Assembly: GCF_003569745.1 (NCBI RefSeq)
Contig: NZ_AP018498.1
Coordinates: 1,649,001 to 1,713,000 of the forward strand
Origin: Altererythrobacter sp. B11
GTDB lineage: Bacteria; Pseudomonadota; Alphaproteobacteria; Sphingomonadales; Sphingomonadaceae
Length of the DNA stretch: 64,000 nt
Direction: 5' to 3'
This document shows, one piece after another, positions 21,073-31,150 of the stretch (positions are counted from its first letter, which is position 1; every line of letters starts with the position of its first letter). The notes beneath the pieces were generated by a model, which made no database searches, was not told where the DNA came from, and saw only the letters and a program-made list of their open reading frames with translations. A program made the translations under genes and the position numbers.

Positions 21073-21714
21073 CTATTCCCCGCCTGCCGCATCCACGCGG
21101 TGCGCGCGGATGATCTTCACCGGCTGCGCCAGTATCTGGCCCCTCATCCAGCCTTCGCCTTTCTCCGGATCCACCGGGGAATCGAAAATCGTGCGGACCA
21201 CCTCCATCCCGTCGGTCACCCGGCCGAACACCGCGTAGCCGAGGCGGAAATTCTCGTCCTCCGACTTCGGATCGGCGTCGAGGCCGGGCTGCGGGCTTAC
21301 CATGATCGAGAAATCGCCCGTTGCCGTGCCGGGCTCGTTGCGGGCCATCGAGAGTGCACCCACGACATCATGGGTGAGGCCCGTCTCGCTGGTCGGCTCA
21401 TGCGCGATCGGCGCCATGATCCGCTTCGGATCGTTCTGCGTGCCCCCCTGGAGGAGCCCGTTGGGCTGCTCGCCCCAGTCCAGCCGCATGGCGCGGTAGA
21501 AGACGGTGCCGTCGAAGCGGTGGTTGTCCACATAGCGCAGGAAATTGCCCGCGGTGATCGGCGCCCGCTCCACCTCCAGCGCCATGGTGATGTCCCCCTG
21601 CTCGGTTTCGAACACCACATCCACCGTGCGCGGCGCGGGCTCTGCCGGCGCATCCTGGGCGAAGGCGGCGGCGGGAAGGATCAGGGCGAGGGGGAGAGCG
21701 AATCGTTTCAGCAT
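21073..21714 (-). CDS. Exported peptidyl-prolyl cis-trans isomerase (cyclophilin)
   Basis: 213 residues from MLKRFALPLALILPAAAFAQ, a clear signal peptide; a frame extension upstream of it is not used. The cyclophilin core is visible: ITMALEVERAPITAGNFLRYV, FDGTVFYRAM, GDFSIMVS and GYAVFGRVTDGMEVV. It probably assists protein folding in the periplasm. The usual cyclophilin motif FHRVI is FYRAM here, and a GGTQNDPKR-type insert is present, as in bacterial periplasmic homologues. It converges on sdhA. Confidence 0.88.
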   Translation of the reverse strand: MLKRFALPLALILPAAAFAQDAPAEPAPRTVDVVFETEQGDITMALEVERAPITAGNFLRYVDNHRFDGTVFYRAMRLDWGEQPNGLLQGGTQNDPKRIMAPIAHEPTSETGLTHDVVGALSMARNEPGTATGDFSIMVSPQPGLDADPKSEDENFRLGYAVFGRVTDGMEVVRTIFDSPVDPEKGEGWMRGQILAQPVKIIRAHRVDAAGGE

Positions 21715-21976
21715 GGCCGCAGAGTGGAAGGAAGCCGCCCGCAGGGCCAGCCCGATTTGCCGCCCGCGCCCCACTCGGTTCGTCGCAGCTGGAGAACGCT
21801 TGGAACGCCGTGGAACAGGGTTCTTTGGCAGAAAAGCGGGCCTGGCACACGAGCCCCCGAAGCGGGAGGCGGGGCGGGATAGAGAGCGCAGCCGGGCATG
21901 GCTCGCGCATGGCCGACCGGCGGCGGAGTAGGAAATCCGCCGCGGCACTAGCCCGGCCTTTGTGCGTTAGGCGGGC

Positions 21977-22417
21977 ATGGCACAACAGGGCGAGACGGCG
22001 GCGGCGCATGCCCAGCAGAAGCTGGCGAAGAGCGCGGACAAGCTGGTGGAAAGCGCCGACACACAGGAAGACAGTGCCGATCGCCGCACCCAGCTGGCCG
22101 CGGACCGTACGCTGCTGGCGGCGGAGCGGACCTATGCCGCCTGGATGCGCACCGGGCTCGCTTCACTGGCGGCGGGCATCGGCGCGAAGGCGCTGCTGGA
22201 AGAGCTGGTCCACCCTTGGCTGGTGCTGGCGGCGTCCATCGTCCTGATCCTGTTCGCGGAGTTCTGCTTCCTTGCCGCAGTGTGGCGCGAACTGGCACGC
22301 AGCGTGCCGCCGCCCCGACCGGATACCCGGCGCCTGCCGCCCTGGCTGCTGCTGTTGTTCAACAGCTTCCTCCTGGTGCTGGGGCTGGCGGTGCTGATCG
22401 GGATCGTCACCCGCTGA
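21977..22417 (+). CDS. DUF202 (YidH-type) membrane protein
   Basis: 146 residues. A polar N-terminal region (~residues 1-40) is followed by the DUF202 signature, LAADRTLLAAERTYAAWMRTG, and then three hydrophobic helices. DUF202 proteins are small inner-membrane proteins without an established biochemical role. It converges on the hydroxyacid oxidase gene with only six bases between stop codons. The N-terminal extension is rich in repeated Ala/Lys/Asp/Ser and may form a helix. Confidence 0.82.
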   Translation: MAQQGETAAAHAQQKLAKSADKLVESADTQEDSADRRTQLAADRTLLAAERTYAAWMRTGLASLAAGIGAKALLEELVHPWLVLAASIVLILFAEFCFLAAVWRELARSVPPPRPDTRRLPPWLLLLFNSFLLVLGLAVLIGIVTR

Positions 22418-22423
22418 GGCGGT

Positions 22424-23596
22424 TCAGCGCCAGCGCAAATTCTCGCGCGTCAGCTGCTCCACCGAGGTGACGCCCATCAGCTTCATGTCGCGGACGATTT
22501 CCGCCTCCAGCAGGCTGAGCGCGCGCTCCACCCCGGCCTGCCCGGCGGCGGCCAGCGCGTAGAGATAGAGGCGCCCGCCGGAAACCGCCTTCGCCCCCAG
22601 GCTCAGCGCCTTCAGCACATGGGTGCCGCGTCGCACGCCGCCATCCAGGATCACCTCCACCCGGTCCCCCACCGCGTCGACGATTTCGGCCAGCTGGTCG
22701 AAGGGCGCGCGGCTGCCGTCCAGCTGGCGCCCCCCGTGGTTGGAGATCATGATGGCATCCACGCCGATGTCCGCCGCGCGCCGCGCATCGGCCACGGACA
22801 TGATGCCTTTCAGGCAGAACTTGCCGCCCCAGTCCTGCCGCAGCCGGTCCGCCGCGGCCCAGTCCATCGACTGATCGAGCATGGTGTTGAAATAGTCGGC
22901 CACCGAGAGCGCGAAGCTGCTGCCGGCGTCCACATGGTCCTTGAGGTTCGCCAGCTCGAATTTCTCGCGGAACAAATAATCCAGCGCCCAGCGCGGCTTG
23001 GCGGCATAGGAGAACACGCTGGCCGGCGTAATGCGCGGCGGGGTGGTGAAGCCGGTGCGCAGGCAGCGTTCGCGATTGCCGCCCACGATCGTATCCACCG
23101 TCAGCGTCACCGCATCGAATTGCGCGGCGCGGGCCCGTTCCAGCAGGGCGGCGTTCAGCCCCTTGTCCTTGTGATAGTAATACTGGAGCATCTTGGGGCC
23201 GGAGAAGCGGCGGCCGATCTCCTCTATGCTCACGCTGGCGAGGCTGGATATGCCGAACCACAGGCCGAACTTTTCCGCCGCCGCTGCCGTGGCGCGCTCG
23301 CCCTGCCAGTGGAACAGCCGCTGCAGCGCGGTGGGGGAGAGCATCAGCGGCAGCGCGGTCTTGCGGCCGAGCACGGTGACGGAGGTATCGACCTCTTCCA
23401 CGCCCGCGAGCACATTGGGGACGAGATCGACGGCATCGAACGCTTCGGTGTTGCGCCGCTTGGTCGCTTCATCATCCGCCGCGCCATCAATGTAATGGAA
23501 CACCGGAAAGGGCAGCTTGCGCCGCGCCAGTTCGCGGAAATCGGCGATGTTGTGGCACCTGGCCAGGCTGGTTGCGCGATGCGGCGGTCCGTCCAT
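22424..23596 (-). CDS. FMN-dependent 2-hydroxyacid oxidase/L-lactate dehydrogenase family
   Basis: 390 residues, the normal size for the LldD/glycolate oxidase family. FMN-barrel motifs include PLMLSPTALQRLFHWQGE near the N-terminus, the catalytic-site ISNHGGRQLDGS with its His and Arg, and the phosphate-binding VILDGGVRRGTHVLKAL. It probably oxidises L-lactate or a related 2-hydroxyacid at the inner membrane and feeds the respiratory chain. Neither an lldP permease nor an LldR regulator is adjacent, so the substrate is not certain. It is divergent from the blaI-type gene. Confidence 0.88.
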   Translation of the reverse strand: MDGPPHRATSLARCHNIADFRELARRKLPFPVFHYIDGAADDEATKRRNTEAFDAVDLVPNVLAGVEEVDTSVTVLGRKTALPLMLSPTALQRLFHWQGERATAAAAEKFGLWFGISSLASVSIEEIGRRFSGPKMLQYYYHKDKGLNAALLERARAAQFDAVTLTVDTIVGGNRERCLRTGFTTPPRITPASVFSYAAKPRWALDYLFREKFELANLKDHVDAGSSFALSVADYFNTMLDQSMDWAAADRLRQDWGGKFCLKGIMSVADARRAADIGVDAIMISNHGGRQLDGSRAPFDQLAEIVDAVGDRVEVILDGGVRRGTHVLKALSLGAKAVSGGRLYLYALAAAGQAGVERALSLLEAEIVRDMKLMGVTSVEQLTRENLRWR

Positions 23597-23652
23597 GTCC
23601 GATCCCTAGCCAGCGGCGGCCGCATTGGCAAAACGTTCATCCACGCTTCATG

Positions 23653-23686
23653 TTTACAAACGTAATCGAATCGCCTACACACGTAA
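23653..23686 (+). promoter_or_regulatory. BlaI-type operator-promoter
   Basis: A -35 box TTTACA (23653-23658) and a -10 TACACA (23676-23681) are separated by 17 bp. Two dyads overlap them: TTAC-AAAC-GTAA at 23654-23665 and CTAC-ACAC-GTAA at 23675-23686, 21 bp apart, about two helical turns. The TAC-N4-GTA core resembles BlaI/MecI family operators. Repression of the blaI-type gene by its own product is inferred. Confidence 0.6.
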
Positions 23687-23703
23687 TCGTCAGGGAGGAC
23701 GGT

Positions 23704-24102
23704 GTGGCGGATTCTACCGATACGATCGAAGGCGGGGCGGAGCGGATCAGCGAGGCCGAACATGCCGTGATGGAGGCGCTGTGGCAGCGCAGCCCGCAGA
23801 CGGCCGCCGAAGTGTGCGAGGCGGTGTGCGCGGAGCGCGGCTGGTCCATGCCCACGGTGAAGACATTGCTTTCGCGGCTGGTCGCGAAGGGCGCCGTGGA
23901 CACGGAGCCCGATGGCCGCCGTTTCCTCTATTCGCCCCTGCTGGCACGCGAAGCCTATCTGGGCGGCGAATCGCGCCGGCTGGTGGACCGCCTGTTCGGC
24001 GGCCGCGCCGCGCCGCTGTTTGCCTTCCTGGCCGAGAATGAGGCGCTGAGCGACGAGGACATCCGCGAGATCGAGGATCTGCTGCGGGAGATGCGGCAAT
24101 GA
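23704..24102 (+). CDS. BlaI/MecI/CopY-family transcriptional repressor
   Basis: 132 residues from the GTG chosen here, which has AGGGAGGA just upstream; this length matches the family. An ATG at 23650 is in frame but lies upstream of the operator-promoter and is rejected. The winged helix shows ISEAEHAVMEALWQRSPQTA, then VCAERGWSMPTVKTLLSRL (recognition helix), then KGAVDTEPDGRRFLYSP (wing). The C-terminal helices dimerise and carry the region cleaved in BlaI homologues. It overlaps the M56 gene by four bases (ATGA), the classical repressor-protease pair. Confidence 0.9.
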   Translation: MADSTDTIEGGAERISEAEHAVMEALWQRSPQTAAEVCEAVCAERGWSMPTVKTLLSRLVAKGAVDTEPDGRRFLYSPLLAREAYLGGESRRLVDRLFGGRAAPLFAFLAENEALSDEDIREIEDLLREMRQ

Positions 24103-25910
24103 GCGCCTGGCCGCTGGAGATCCTGTTCGATACGCTGCTCTACACGGGGCTGCTGATCGCCGTGGTGCTGTTGCTGCGCCGGCCGGTGGCCCGCCATTTC
24201 GGGCCGCAGATCGCCTATTCGCTGTGGGCGCTGCCCTTCCTGCGGCTGATCATGCCGCCGATCGTGCTTCCCGCCAGCTATGCGCCCGAAAGCGAAGCCA
24301 TGCTGGAGACGGCGCTGGCGGTTCCCGCTGCCCCTTCCACCGGCGTAATGGCCGGCAATGCCGGGGCGGCCATCGCTGCCACGCCTTTCGCCAGCGGGTG
24401 GAGCTGGTCCGACGCGGCGCTGCAGCTGGCCGAACAATCGCTCCTGCCGCTGTGGCTGGCGGGGGCGATGGTGTTCCTCGGCTGGCGGATCGTCTCCTAT
24501 CGCCGGATGCGGGAGGATCTTCTGGCCGAAGCGCGCCCCGTGGGCGACGTGGGCCGCATCCGGCTGGTGGAGACGCCCGCCGTCACCGCGCCGGTGGCCT
24601 TCGGCGTGCGGGACAAGGTGATTGCCCTGCCGCAATTCTTCATGGCCCAGCGGGACATCGCCTCGCGCGATCTCGCCATTGCGCACGAGCTGGCGCATCA
24701 TCGGGGCCGCGATCTGCTTGCCAATTTCGCCGCGCAGGCGGTGCTGGCGCTGCACTGGTTCAACCCGCTCGCCTGGATCGGCTGGCGCGCCATGCGCCGC
24801 GATCAGGAAGCGGCCTGCGATGCGCGCGTGCTGTCCGGCCGCGGGCGGGAAGACCGGGTGCGCTACGCCGCCCTGATCGCGAACATAGCTGCGGGGCCTC
24901 GCCTTGCACTGGCTGCGCCGATGGCCTGCCCGGTGCTGGGGGAGAAGTCCATCATCCATCGTTTGAGGAGTCTCACCATGACCGAGACGACCCGCCGCCA
25001 GCGCCTGCTGGGCCGCAGCCTGGTGGCCGCAGGGGCGCTTGCCCTGCCGCTCACGGCCTCCATTGGCTACGCCGCCGCGGCGCCACTCATGCCGGCGGCG
25101 CCCGTGCCGCCAGCACCGCCTGCCGCGCCCGAGCCGCCGGCCGCGCTCTCTGCCCTGCAATTGCCGGAGCCGCCCGCACCGCCGGCTCCCCCTGTGCCCC
25201 CGGCCGTCCCGCACTCGGCGCAGATGACCACCTCCGCCGACGGCAAGACGCGCGTGTGGATCTGGCGCGAGAAGGATGCGAACGGCGAGACGCGCACTCG
25301 CCGGGTGGAGGCCCATTCGGACGACGGCAATTTCGACGAGGACGAGATGCAGCGCCGCATGGACGAGGCCGAAGCTGCGCGCGACCGGGCTGAGCTGCAC
25401 CGGGATATGGCGGAAGCCCAGCGCGAACGCGCCGAGGCCCTGCGCGAAGCCGCGCGGGAGCGGCAGCAGGCCTTACGCGAGGCGGGACGGGAGCGGCAGC
25501 AGGCGCTGGCCGAAGCGCAGCAGGAGCGCAACCGCGCCTTGCAGGAGATGAGGGCCGAGATGGCGCGCGCCCGCTACGAAGTGAAGCAGCAGCTGGGCGA
25601 GGACAGCCCGGTCACCGCGACCGCGCTGCGCCAGCTTGCGGTGGCGGAGAAGGCCGCCACCAGCGCCGCCATGCAGGCAATGAACTTTGCGTTTTCCTGC
25701 GATGGGAAAGCCGCGTCTCGCACGGTTGCCGCCAGCGGCACGGGCGCCGTGGCGGTGAACTGCGGCGATTCCGCGATGGCCGTCGCCGTGCAGGGGATGA
25801 AGCAGGCGCGCGCCGCCATTGCCGCCAATTCGGCCATTCCCGCGCGGGAACGCGCCGAAGCGTTGCGCGATATGGACGCCAGCCTGGCCGAAATGTCGCA
25901 AGAGCTCTGA
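24099..25910 (+). CDS. M56/BlaR1-type membrane metallopeptidase with coiled-coil C-terminus
   Basis: 603 residues. The first ~310 form a BlaR1-like module with several transmembrane helices and a zinc protease site HELAHH at residues 196-201, followed by the RDQEAACDARVL element. In BlaR1 a penicillin-binding sensor domain would come next. Here there is a transmembrane segment (~307-328), a Pro/Ala-rich linker, and a long Glu/Arg/Ala-rich coiled coil (~420-500); no SxxK motif is visible. It probably cleaves or inactivates the BlaI-type repressor after sensing an envelope signal other than a beta-lactam. Confidence 0.85.
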   Translation: MSAWPLEILFDTLLYTGLLIAVVLLLRRPVARHFGPQIAYSLWALPFLRLIMPPIVLPASYAPESEAMLETALAVPAAPSTGVMAGNAGAAIAATPFASGWSWSDAALQLAEQSLLPLWLAGAMVFLGWRIVSYRRMREDLLAEARPVGDVGRIRLVETPAVTAPVAFGVRDKVIALPQFFMAQRDIASRDLAIAHELAHHRGRDLLANFAAQAVLALHWFNPLAWIGWRAMRRDQEAACDARVLSGRGREDRVRYAALIANIAAGPRLALAAPMACPVLGEKSIIHRLRSLTMTETTRRQRLLGRSLVAAGALALPLTASIGYAAAAPLMPAAPVPPAPPAAPEPPAALSALQLPEPPAPPAPPVPPAVPHSAQMTTSADGKTRVWIWREKDANGETRTRRVEAHSDDGNFDEDEMQRRMDEAEAARDRAELHRDMAEAQRERAEALREAARERQQALREAGRERQQALAEAQQERNRALQEMRAEMARARYEVKQQLGEDSPVTATALRQLAVAEKAATSAAMQAMNFAFSCDGKAASRTVAASGTGAVAVNCGDSAMAVAVQGMKQARAAIAANSAIPARERAEALRDMDASLAEMSQEL

Positions 25911-25945
25911 TCGGTCCGAAGCAGTCCCCGGGCCGGTTGGTCATG

Positions 25946-25980
25946 GCGGCGGAGTTCCGGCAGCGGAGCTCCGCCGCTTT
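25946..25980 (+). terminator. Candidate terminator after the M56 gene
   Basis: GCGGCGGAG (25946-25954) pairs with CTCCGCCGC (25969-25977) in a 9-bp perfect stem followed by TTT. The 14-base loop can form part of an alternative hairpin. It lies between convergent genes and the T-run is short, so efficiency is uncertain. Confidence 0.45.
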
Positions 25981-25998
25981 GGCGTGGGCCGCCGGCCG

Positions 25999-26868
25999 CT
26001 AGAGCCCGCGCTCCACGATCCGGTCGCACTGGGTGTCGTCGCCCGACTGCATCCCCAGCCGCAGCGCCTGCATCCGCTGCTCGCTCGATCCATGGGTGAA
26101 GTTTTCCGGCACCACTGCACGGCCCGCGCTGCGCATCAGCGTGTCGTCGCCGATGGCGTTGGCCGCGGTCATTCCCTCTTCGAAGTCGCCGGGCTCGATA
26201 AGGTCGCGGTTGCGGCCGGCCCAGACGCCGGCATAGCAATCGGCCTGCAGCTCCATCCGCACCTGCAGCTGGTTGGCCTGCGGCGGATTGCTCTGCTGGG
26301 CGGAGCGGATTTGCGAGGCCACCCCGGTCAGCTGCTGGATGTGGTGGCCATATTCATGGGCGATCACGTAATAGCGCGCGAAATCGCCGCCCGCGCCCAT
26401 CTCCTGCGCCATCTGGTCGTAGAAGCTGGTGTCGATATAGATACCTTCGTCCGCCGGGCAGTAGAACGGCCCCATCGCGCTGGAGGCGGCGCCGCAGCCG
26501 GACGCCGTGCCCCCGCGATAGAACACCAGTTCGGGCTGTTCGAAGGGGATGCCCGCCTGCTGGAACAGCGGCTGCCAGGTGCGGTTGAGCGAATCGAGCG
26601 CGTTGCAGGCTTCCAGCGCATAGTCGTTGGCGGTGCAGAGCTCCTCCGCCCCGCTGCCGGAGGGGGCCTCCTGCCGGGAAGGGCCGGCCTGCTGCAACTG
26701 GTCCATGGTGCCGAGCATCTGTGCCGGGTCCACGCCGAACACCAGCGCGCCCACGATCACCACCACCAGCCCGCCGCAGCCGATCTTGCCGCCGCCGCCG
26801 CCGGGAAATCCGCCGCCGCCGCCGCTGCGCACGCGGATATTCCCGGGATTGAAACGATCGAGCCGCAT
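25999..26868 (-). CDS. YpfJ-type neutral zinc metallopeptidase
   Basis: 289 residues of the YpfJ (putative neutral zinc metallopeptidase) family. Its N-terminus has the RVRSGGGGG glycine-rich signature, followed by one transmembrane helix (~31-46). The zinc-binding HEYGHH lies at residues 171-176, and the conserved E/D region QADCYAGVW follows. The active domain is expected on the periplasmic side. No substrate is known. It converges with the M56 gene, so two distinct zinc proteases sit next to each other, probably by coincidence. Confidence 0.9.
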   Translation of the reverse strand: MRLDRFNPGNIRVRSGGGGGFPGGGGGKIGCGGLVVVIVGALVFGVDPAQMLGTMDQLQQAGPSRQEAPSGSGAEELCTANDYALEACNALDSLNRTWQPLFQQAGIPFEQPELVFYRGGTASGCGAASSAMGPFYCPADEGIYIDTSFYDQMAQEMGAGGDFARYYVIAHEYGHHIQQLTGVASQIRSAQQSNPPQANQLQVRMELQADCYAGVWAGRNRDLIEPGDFEEGMTAANAIGDDTLMRSAGRAVVPENFTHGSSEQRMQALRLGMQSGDDTQCDRIVERGL

Positions 26869-26979
26869 GCCTCCTCCTTAAGTATGACTTCCCGCAATTA
26901 TCGCTGGCGCCGGCGGGTTGCGAGCACCATCTTCAACCGCGTCCCACGGGCATGAAAGCCCAATTTGCAGGAGTTCCTT

Positions 26980-27738
26980 ATGTTCCTCAGCGGCAAGCGT
27001 GCACTCGTCACCGGTTCGACTTCGGGCATCGGCCTCGCCATGGCGCGGGCCTTCGCGGCGGAAGGCGCGCAGATCGTCCTCAACGGTTTCGGCGACGAGC
27101 AGGAAATCGCGAAGATTCGCGAGGAGCTGGGCGGCGCGGATTATGTGAACGAGGATCTGACCACCGCCGAAGGCGTGGAAGCGCTGATGAAGGGCGCGGG
27201 CGAGGTGGACATCCTCGTCAACAATGCCGGCATGCAGCATGTCGCCCCGGTGGAGGAATTCCCGCCGGCGATGTGGGACAAGATTATCGCGCTCAACCTC
27301 ACGGCGCATTTCCACACCACGCGGCTGGCCGTGCCGGCGATGAAGAAGAAGGGCTGGGGCCGCATCATCGCCACCGCCAGCGCGCATTCGCTGGTCGCGA
27401 GCCCGTTCAAGACCGCCTATGTTTCCGCCAAGCACGGCGTGGCGGGCTTCACCAAGACGATCGCGCTGGAGCTGGCGACGCATGGCATTACCGCCAATTG
27501 CATCAGCCCCGGCTATGTCTGGACCCCGCTGGTCGAAAACCAGATCCCCGACACGATGAAGAGCCGCGGCATGACGCGCGATCAGGTGATCAACGAGGTG
27601 CTGCTGGAACAGCAGCCGACCAAGAAGTTCGTGACGCCCGAACAGGTGGCCGCGATCGCGCTGTTCCTCTGCCGCGACGAAGCCGAGAACATCAACGGCG
27701 CGAACTACTCGATCGACGGCGGCTGGACGGCCGAATGA
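26980..27738 (+). CDS. bdhA: 3-hydroxybutyrate dehydrogenase
   Basis: 252 residues from the ATG at 26980, which follows AGGAG at six bases. It is a classical SDR with TGSTSGIG for NAD binding, NNAGMQHVAPVEEFP, and catalytic Tyr147 and Lys151 in YVSAK. The SPGYVWTPLVENQIPD segment is the substrate-loop signature of D-3-hydroxybutyrate dehydrogenase. It interconverts 3-hydroxybutyrate and acetoacetate in polyhydroxybutyrate and ketone-body turnover. No phb synthesis genes are in the window. It is followed by guaB 125 bp downstream. Confidence 0.9.
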   Translation: MFLSGKRALVTGSTSGIGLAMARAFAAEGAQIVLNGFGDEQEIAKIREELGGADYVNEDLTTAEGVEALMKGAGEVDILVNNAGMQHVAPVEEFPPAMWDKIIALNLTAHFHTTRLAVPAMKKKGWGRIIATASAHSLVASPFKTAYVSAKHGVAGFTKTIALELATHGITANCISPGYVWTPLVENQIPDTMKSRGMTRDQVINEVLLEQQPTKKFVTPEQVAAIALFLCRDEAENINGANYSIDGGWTAE

Positions 27739-27749
27739 TGCGCCGCTGA

Positions 27750-29315
<1,566 letters not shown>

Positions 29316-29363
29316 TTTGCCTGTCGCCACCCGCCGCGCGGGGCCGGCGGTGAGGGCACGCCG

Positions 29364-30548
29364 ATGACCCCCGCTGCACGCGTGCAGACCGCGATCGAAC
29401 TGCTCGATGGCATCATCCGCTCGGCCGAGGGGCTCGGCGCGCCGGCCGACCGGATCGTGGCGGATTGGTTCAAGGCCAATCGCTTTGCCGGGTCGAAGGA
29501 CCGGCGGGCCATTCGCGAGCTGGTGTTCGGCGCCATCCGCGCCTGCGGGCCGGTGCCCGCCAGCGGCCGTGCGGCCATGCTGCGGCTGGCGGAGGCGGAG
29601 CCCGCGCTGGCGCTGGCGCCGCTGTTCGATGGCTCCATCTATGGCCCCGCTCCGATCGCCGAGGGAGAGCGGCCGGCAGCGGGCGGTGTCGCGCCCGGCT
29701 GGCTGGAAGAGCGGCTGGCCGCGTCCGACATGGCGGAGGCGGAGGCCGAAGCGCTGCTGGGCCGTGCCCCGCTGGATATACGGGTGAACGCGCTGAAGGC
29801 CGATCGTGCCACGCTGATCCTGCCGGAAGCCGGCGAGCCGCTGCCTTCGGCGCAGGGGCTGCGGCTGCCCACGGGCACAGCGGTGGAACAATGGGCAGAG
29901 TATCGCGACGGCCTGGTGGAGATCCAGGACGCCGGCAGCCAGCTGGTGTGCGAAGCGCTGGCCGCCCGGGCCGGCGAGGTGGTGGTCGATCTCTGCGCCG
30001 GGGCCGGAGGCAAGACGCTGGCGCTGGCGGCGGCCATGGGCAATCGTGGCACGCTGATCGCTGCGGACACCGACCGGGGGCGGCTTTCACGCCTTGCCCC
30101 GCGCGCCGACCGTGCGGGCGCGCTGGTCAGCGATGTGGTGCTGCTCGATCCCGGCAAGGAGGAAGCGGCGCTGGCGCAATTGGCGGGCAAGGCGGATGCC
30201 GTGCTGATCGACGCGCCCTGTTCCGGCACCGGCACCTGGCGCCGCAACCCGGAGGCGCGCTGGCGCCTGCGCGATGCGGAACTGGCCCGGCTGGTGGCGC
30301 TGCAGGCGCGGCTGCTGCGGATCGGCGCGGCGCTGGTGCGCCCGGGCGGCAGGCTGGCCTATGTCACCTGCTCGCTGCTGGACGAGGAAGGGGCGGGGCA
30401 GTTCGATGCCTTTCTGGCGGAACACGCGGACTGGGCGGCCCTGCCCGTGGATATTGCCGCCGGCCGCCCGCGCGGCGCGGGCCGCCGGCTCACGCCGCTG
30501 CATGATCGGATGGACGGGTTTTTCGTCGCTCTGGCCCGTAAGGCATGA
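29364..30548 (+). CDS. RsmB/NOP2-family RNA m5C methyltransferase
   Basis: 394 residues. An N-terminal NusB-like helical region (~1-120) is followed by a class I methyltransferase domain with VVDLCAGAGGKTLALAAAM, the motif DAPCSGTGTWRRNPE, and the catalytic Cys in VTCSLLDEEG. This layout fits 16S rRNA C967 methyltransferase (RsmB) or a close relative. It is about 35-40 residues shorter than E. coli RsmB. It is adjacent to guaB and followed by a TPR protein gene whose ORF would overlap only with an upstream start. Confidence 0.87.
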   Translation: MTPAARVQTAIELLDGIIRSAEGLGAPADRIVADWFKANRFAGSKDRRAIRELVFGAIRACGPVPASGRAAMLRLAEAEPALALAPLFDGSIYGPAPIAEGERPAAGGVAPGWLEERLAASDMAEAEAEALLGRAPLDIRVNALKADRATLILPEAGEPLPSAQGLRLPTGTAVEQWAEYRDGLVEIQDAGSQLVCEALAARAGEVVVDLCAGAGGKTLALAAAMGNRGTLIAADTDRGRLSRLAPRADRAGALVSDVVLLDPGKEEAALAQLAGKADAVLIDAPCSGTGTWRRNPEARWRLRDAELARLVALQARLLRIGAALVRPGGRLAYVTCSLLDEEGAGQFDAFLAEHADWAALPVDIAAGRPRGAGRRLTPLHDRMDGFFVALARKA

Positions 30549-30610
30549 TAACCAAGGGATTGATGGCCAACCGTGCCTCCCTCTCCCGCCACCCGTTGAA
30601 GGAGTACTTG

Positions 30611-31117
30611 ATGCGCTTCCTGCCTGCCGCCGCCGCCCTTTCGCTTCTCGCGGCGATGACGGCCAGCGCAGGCTATGGCGCGGACCGTGCGCCCGATCCC
30701 CGCGCCGCGCAGCTGATCGAAGCCGGGCGCTCCGAACTGGCGCAGGGGCAGGTGGAACAGGCGGTGGACAGCTTCGAAGCCGCGCTGGCGATCGATCCCG
30801 GTTACATCCCCCTTTATATCGATCTGGCGGATGCCGCACGCGCCCAGGGCCTGCAGGGCAAGGCGATCCGCTATTACCGCGATGTGCTGGAGCGCGATCC
30901 GAAGAACTTCGCCGCGATTTCGGGCGAGGGGAAGGCCATGCTGGAAAAGGGCGCCGTGGAAAAGGCGCGCCGCAATCTCGCCCAGCTGGAATCGCTGTGC
31001 GGCAACGGCTGCAGCGAAACCCGCCAGCTGGCCGCCGCGATCGAGAACGGCCCCCCGGCCAACGCGGTGATGACGGCGGAGGCGGCCAAGGCCGATCCGC
31101 TCGTCACCCAGAACTGA
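30611..31117 (+). CDS. Exported TPR-repeat protein
   Basis: 168 residues from the ATG at 30611, which has AAGGAG at suitable spacing; a start 22 codons upstream overlapping the methyltransferase gene is less likely. A signal peptide (MRFLPAAAALSLLAAMTASAG) is followed by at least two TPR units (~residues 32-100). The C-terminal part has a CGNGCSETRQ cysteine pair that could form a disulfide in the periplasm. It converges with rppH. It is probably a small envelope scaffold; no partner is evident. Confidence 0.78.
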   Translation: MRFLPAAAALSLLAAMTASAGYGADRAPDPRAAQLIEAGRSELAQGQVEQAVDSFEAALAIDPGYIPLYIDLADAARAQGLQGKAIRYYRDVLERDPKNFAAISGEGKAMLEKGAVEKARRNLAQLESLCGNGCSETRQLAAAIENGPPANAVMTAEAAKADPLVTQN

Positions 31118-31150
31118 GCGGCCCGGATTTCAGGTTTCGGGCTTCAGCCT

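Noticed and set aside
23572-23703. Upstream starts (including ATG at 23650) for the BlaI-type gene
   Set aside because: They precede or overlap the operator-promoter; GTG at 23704 follows a strong ribosome-binding site and gives the family's normal length.
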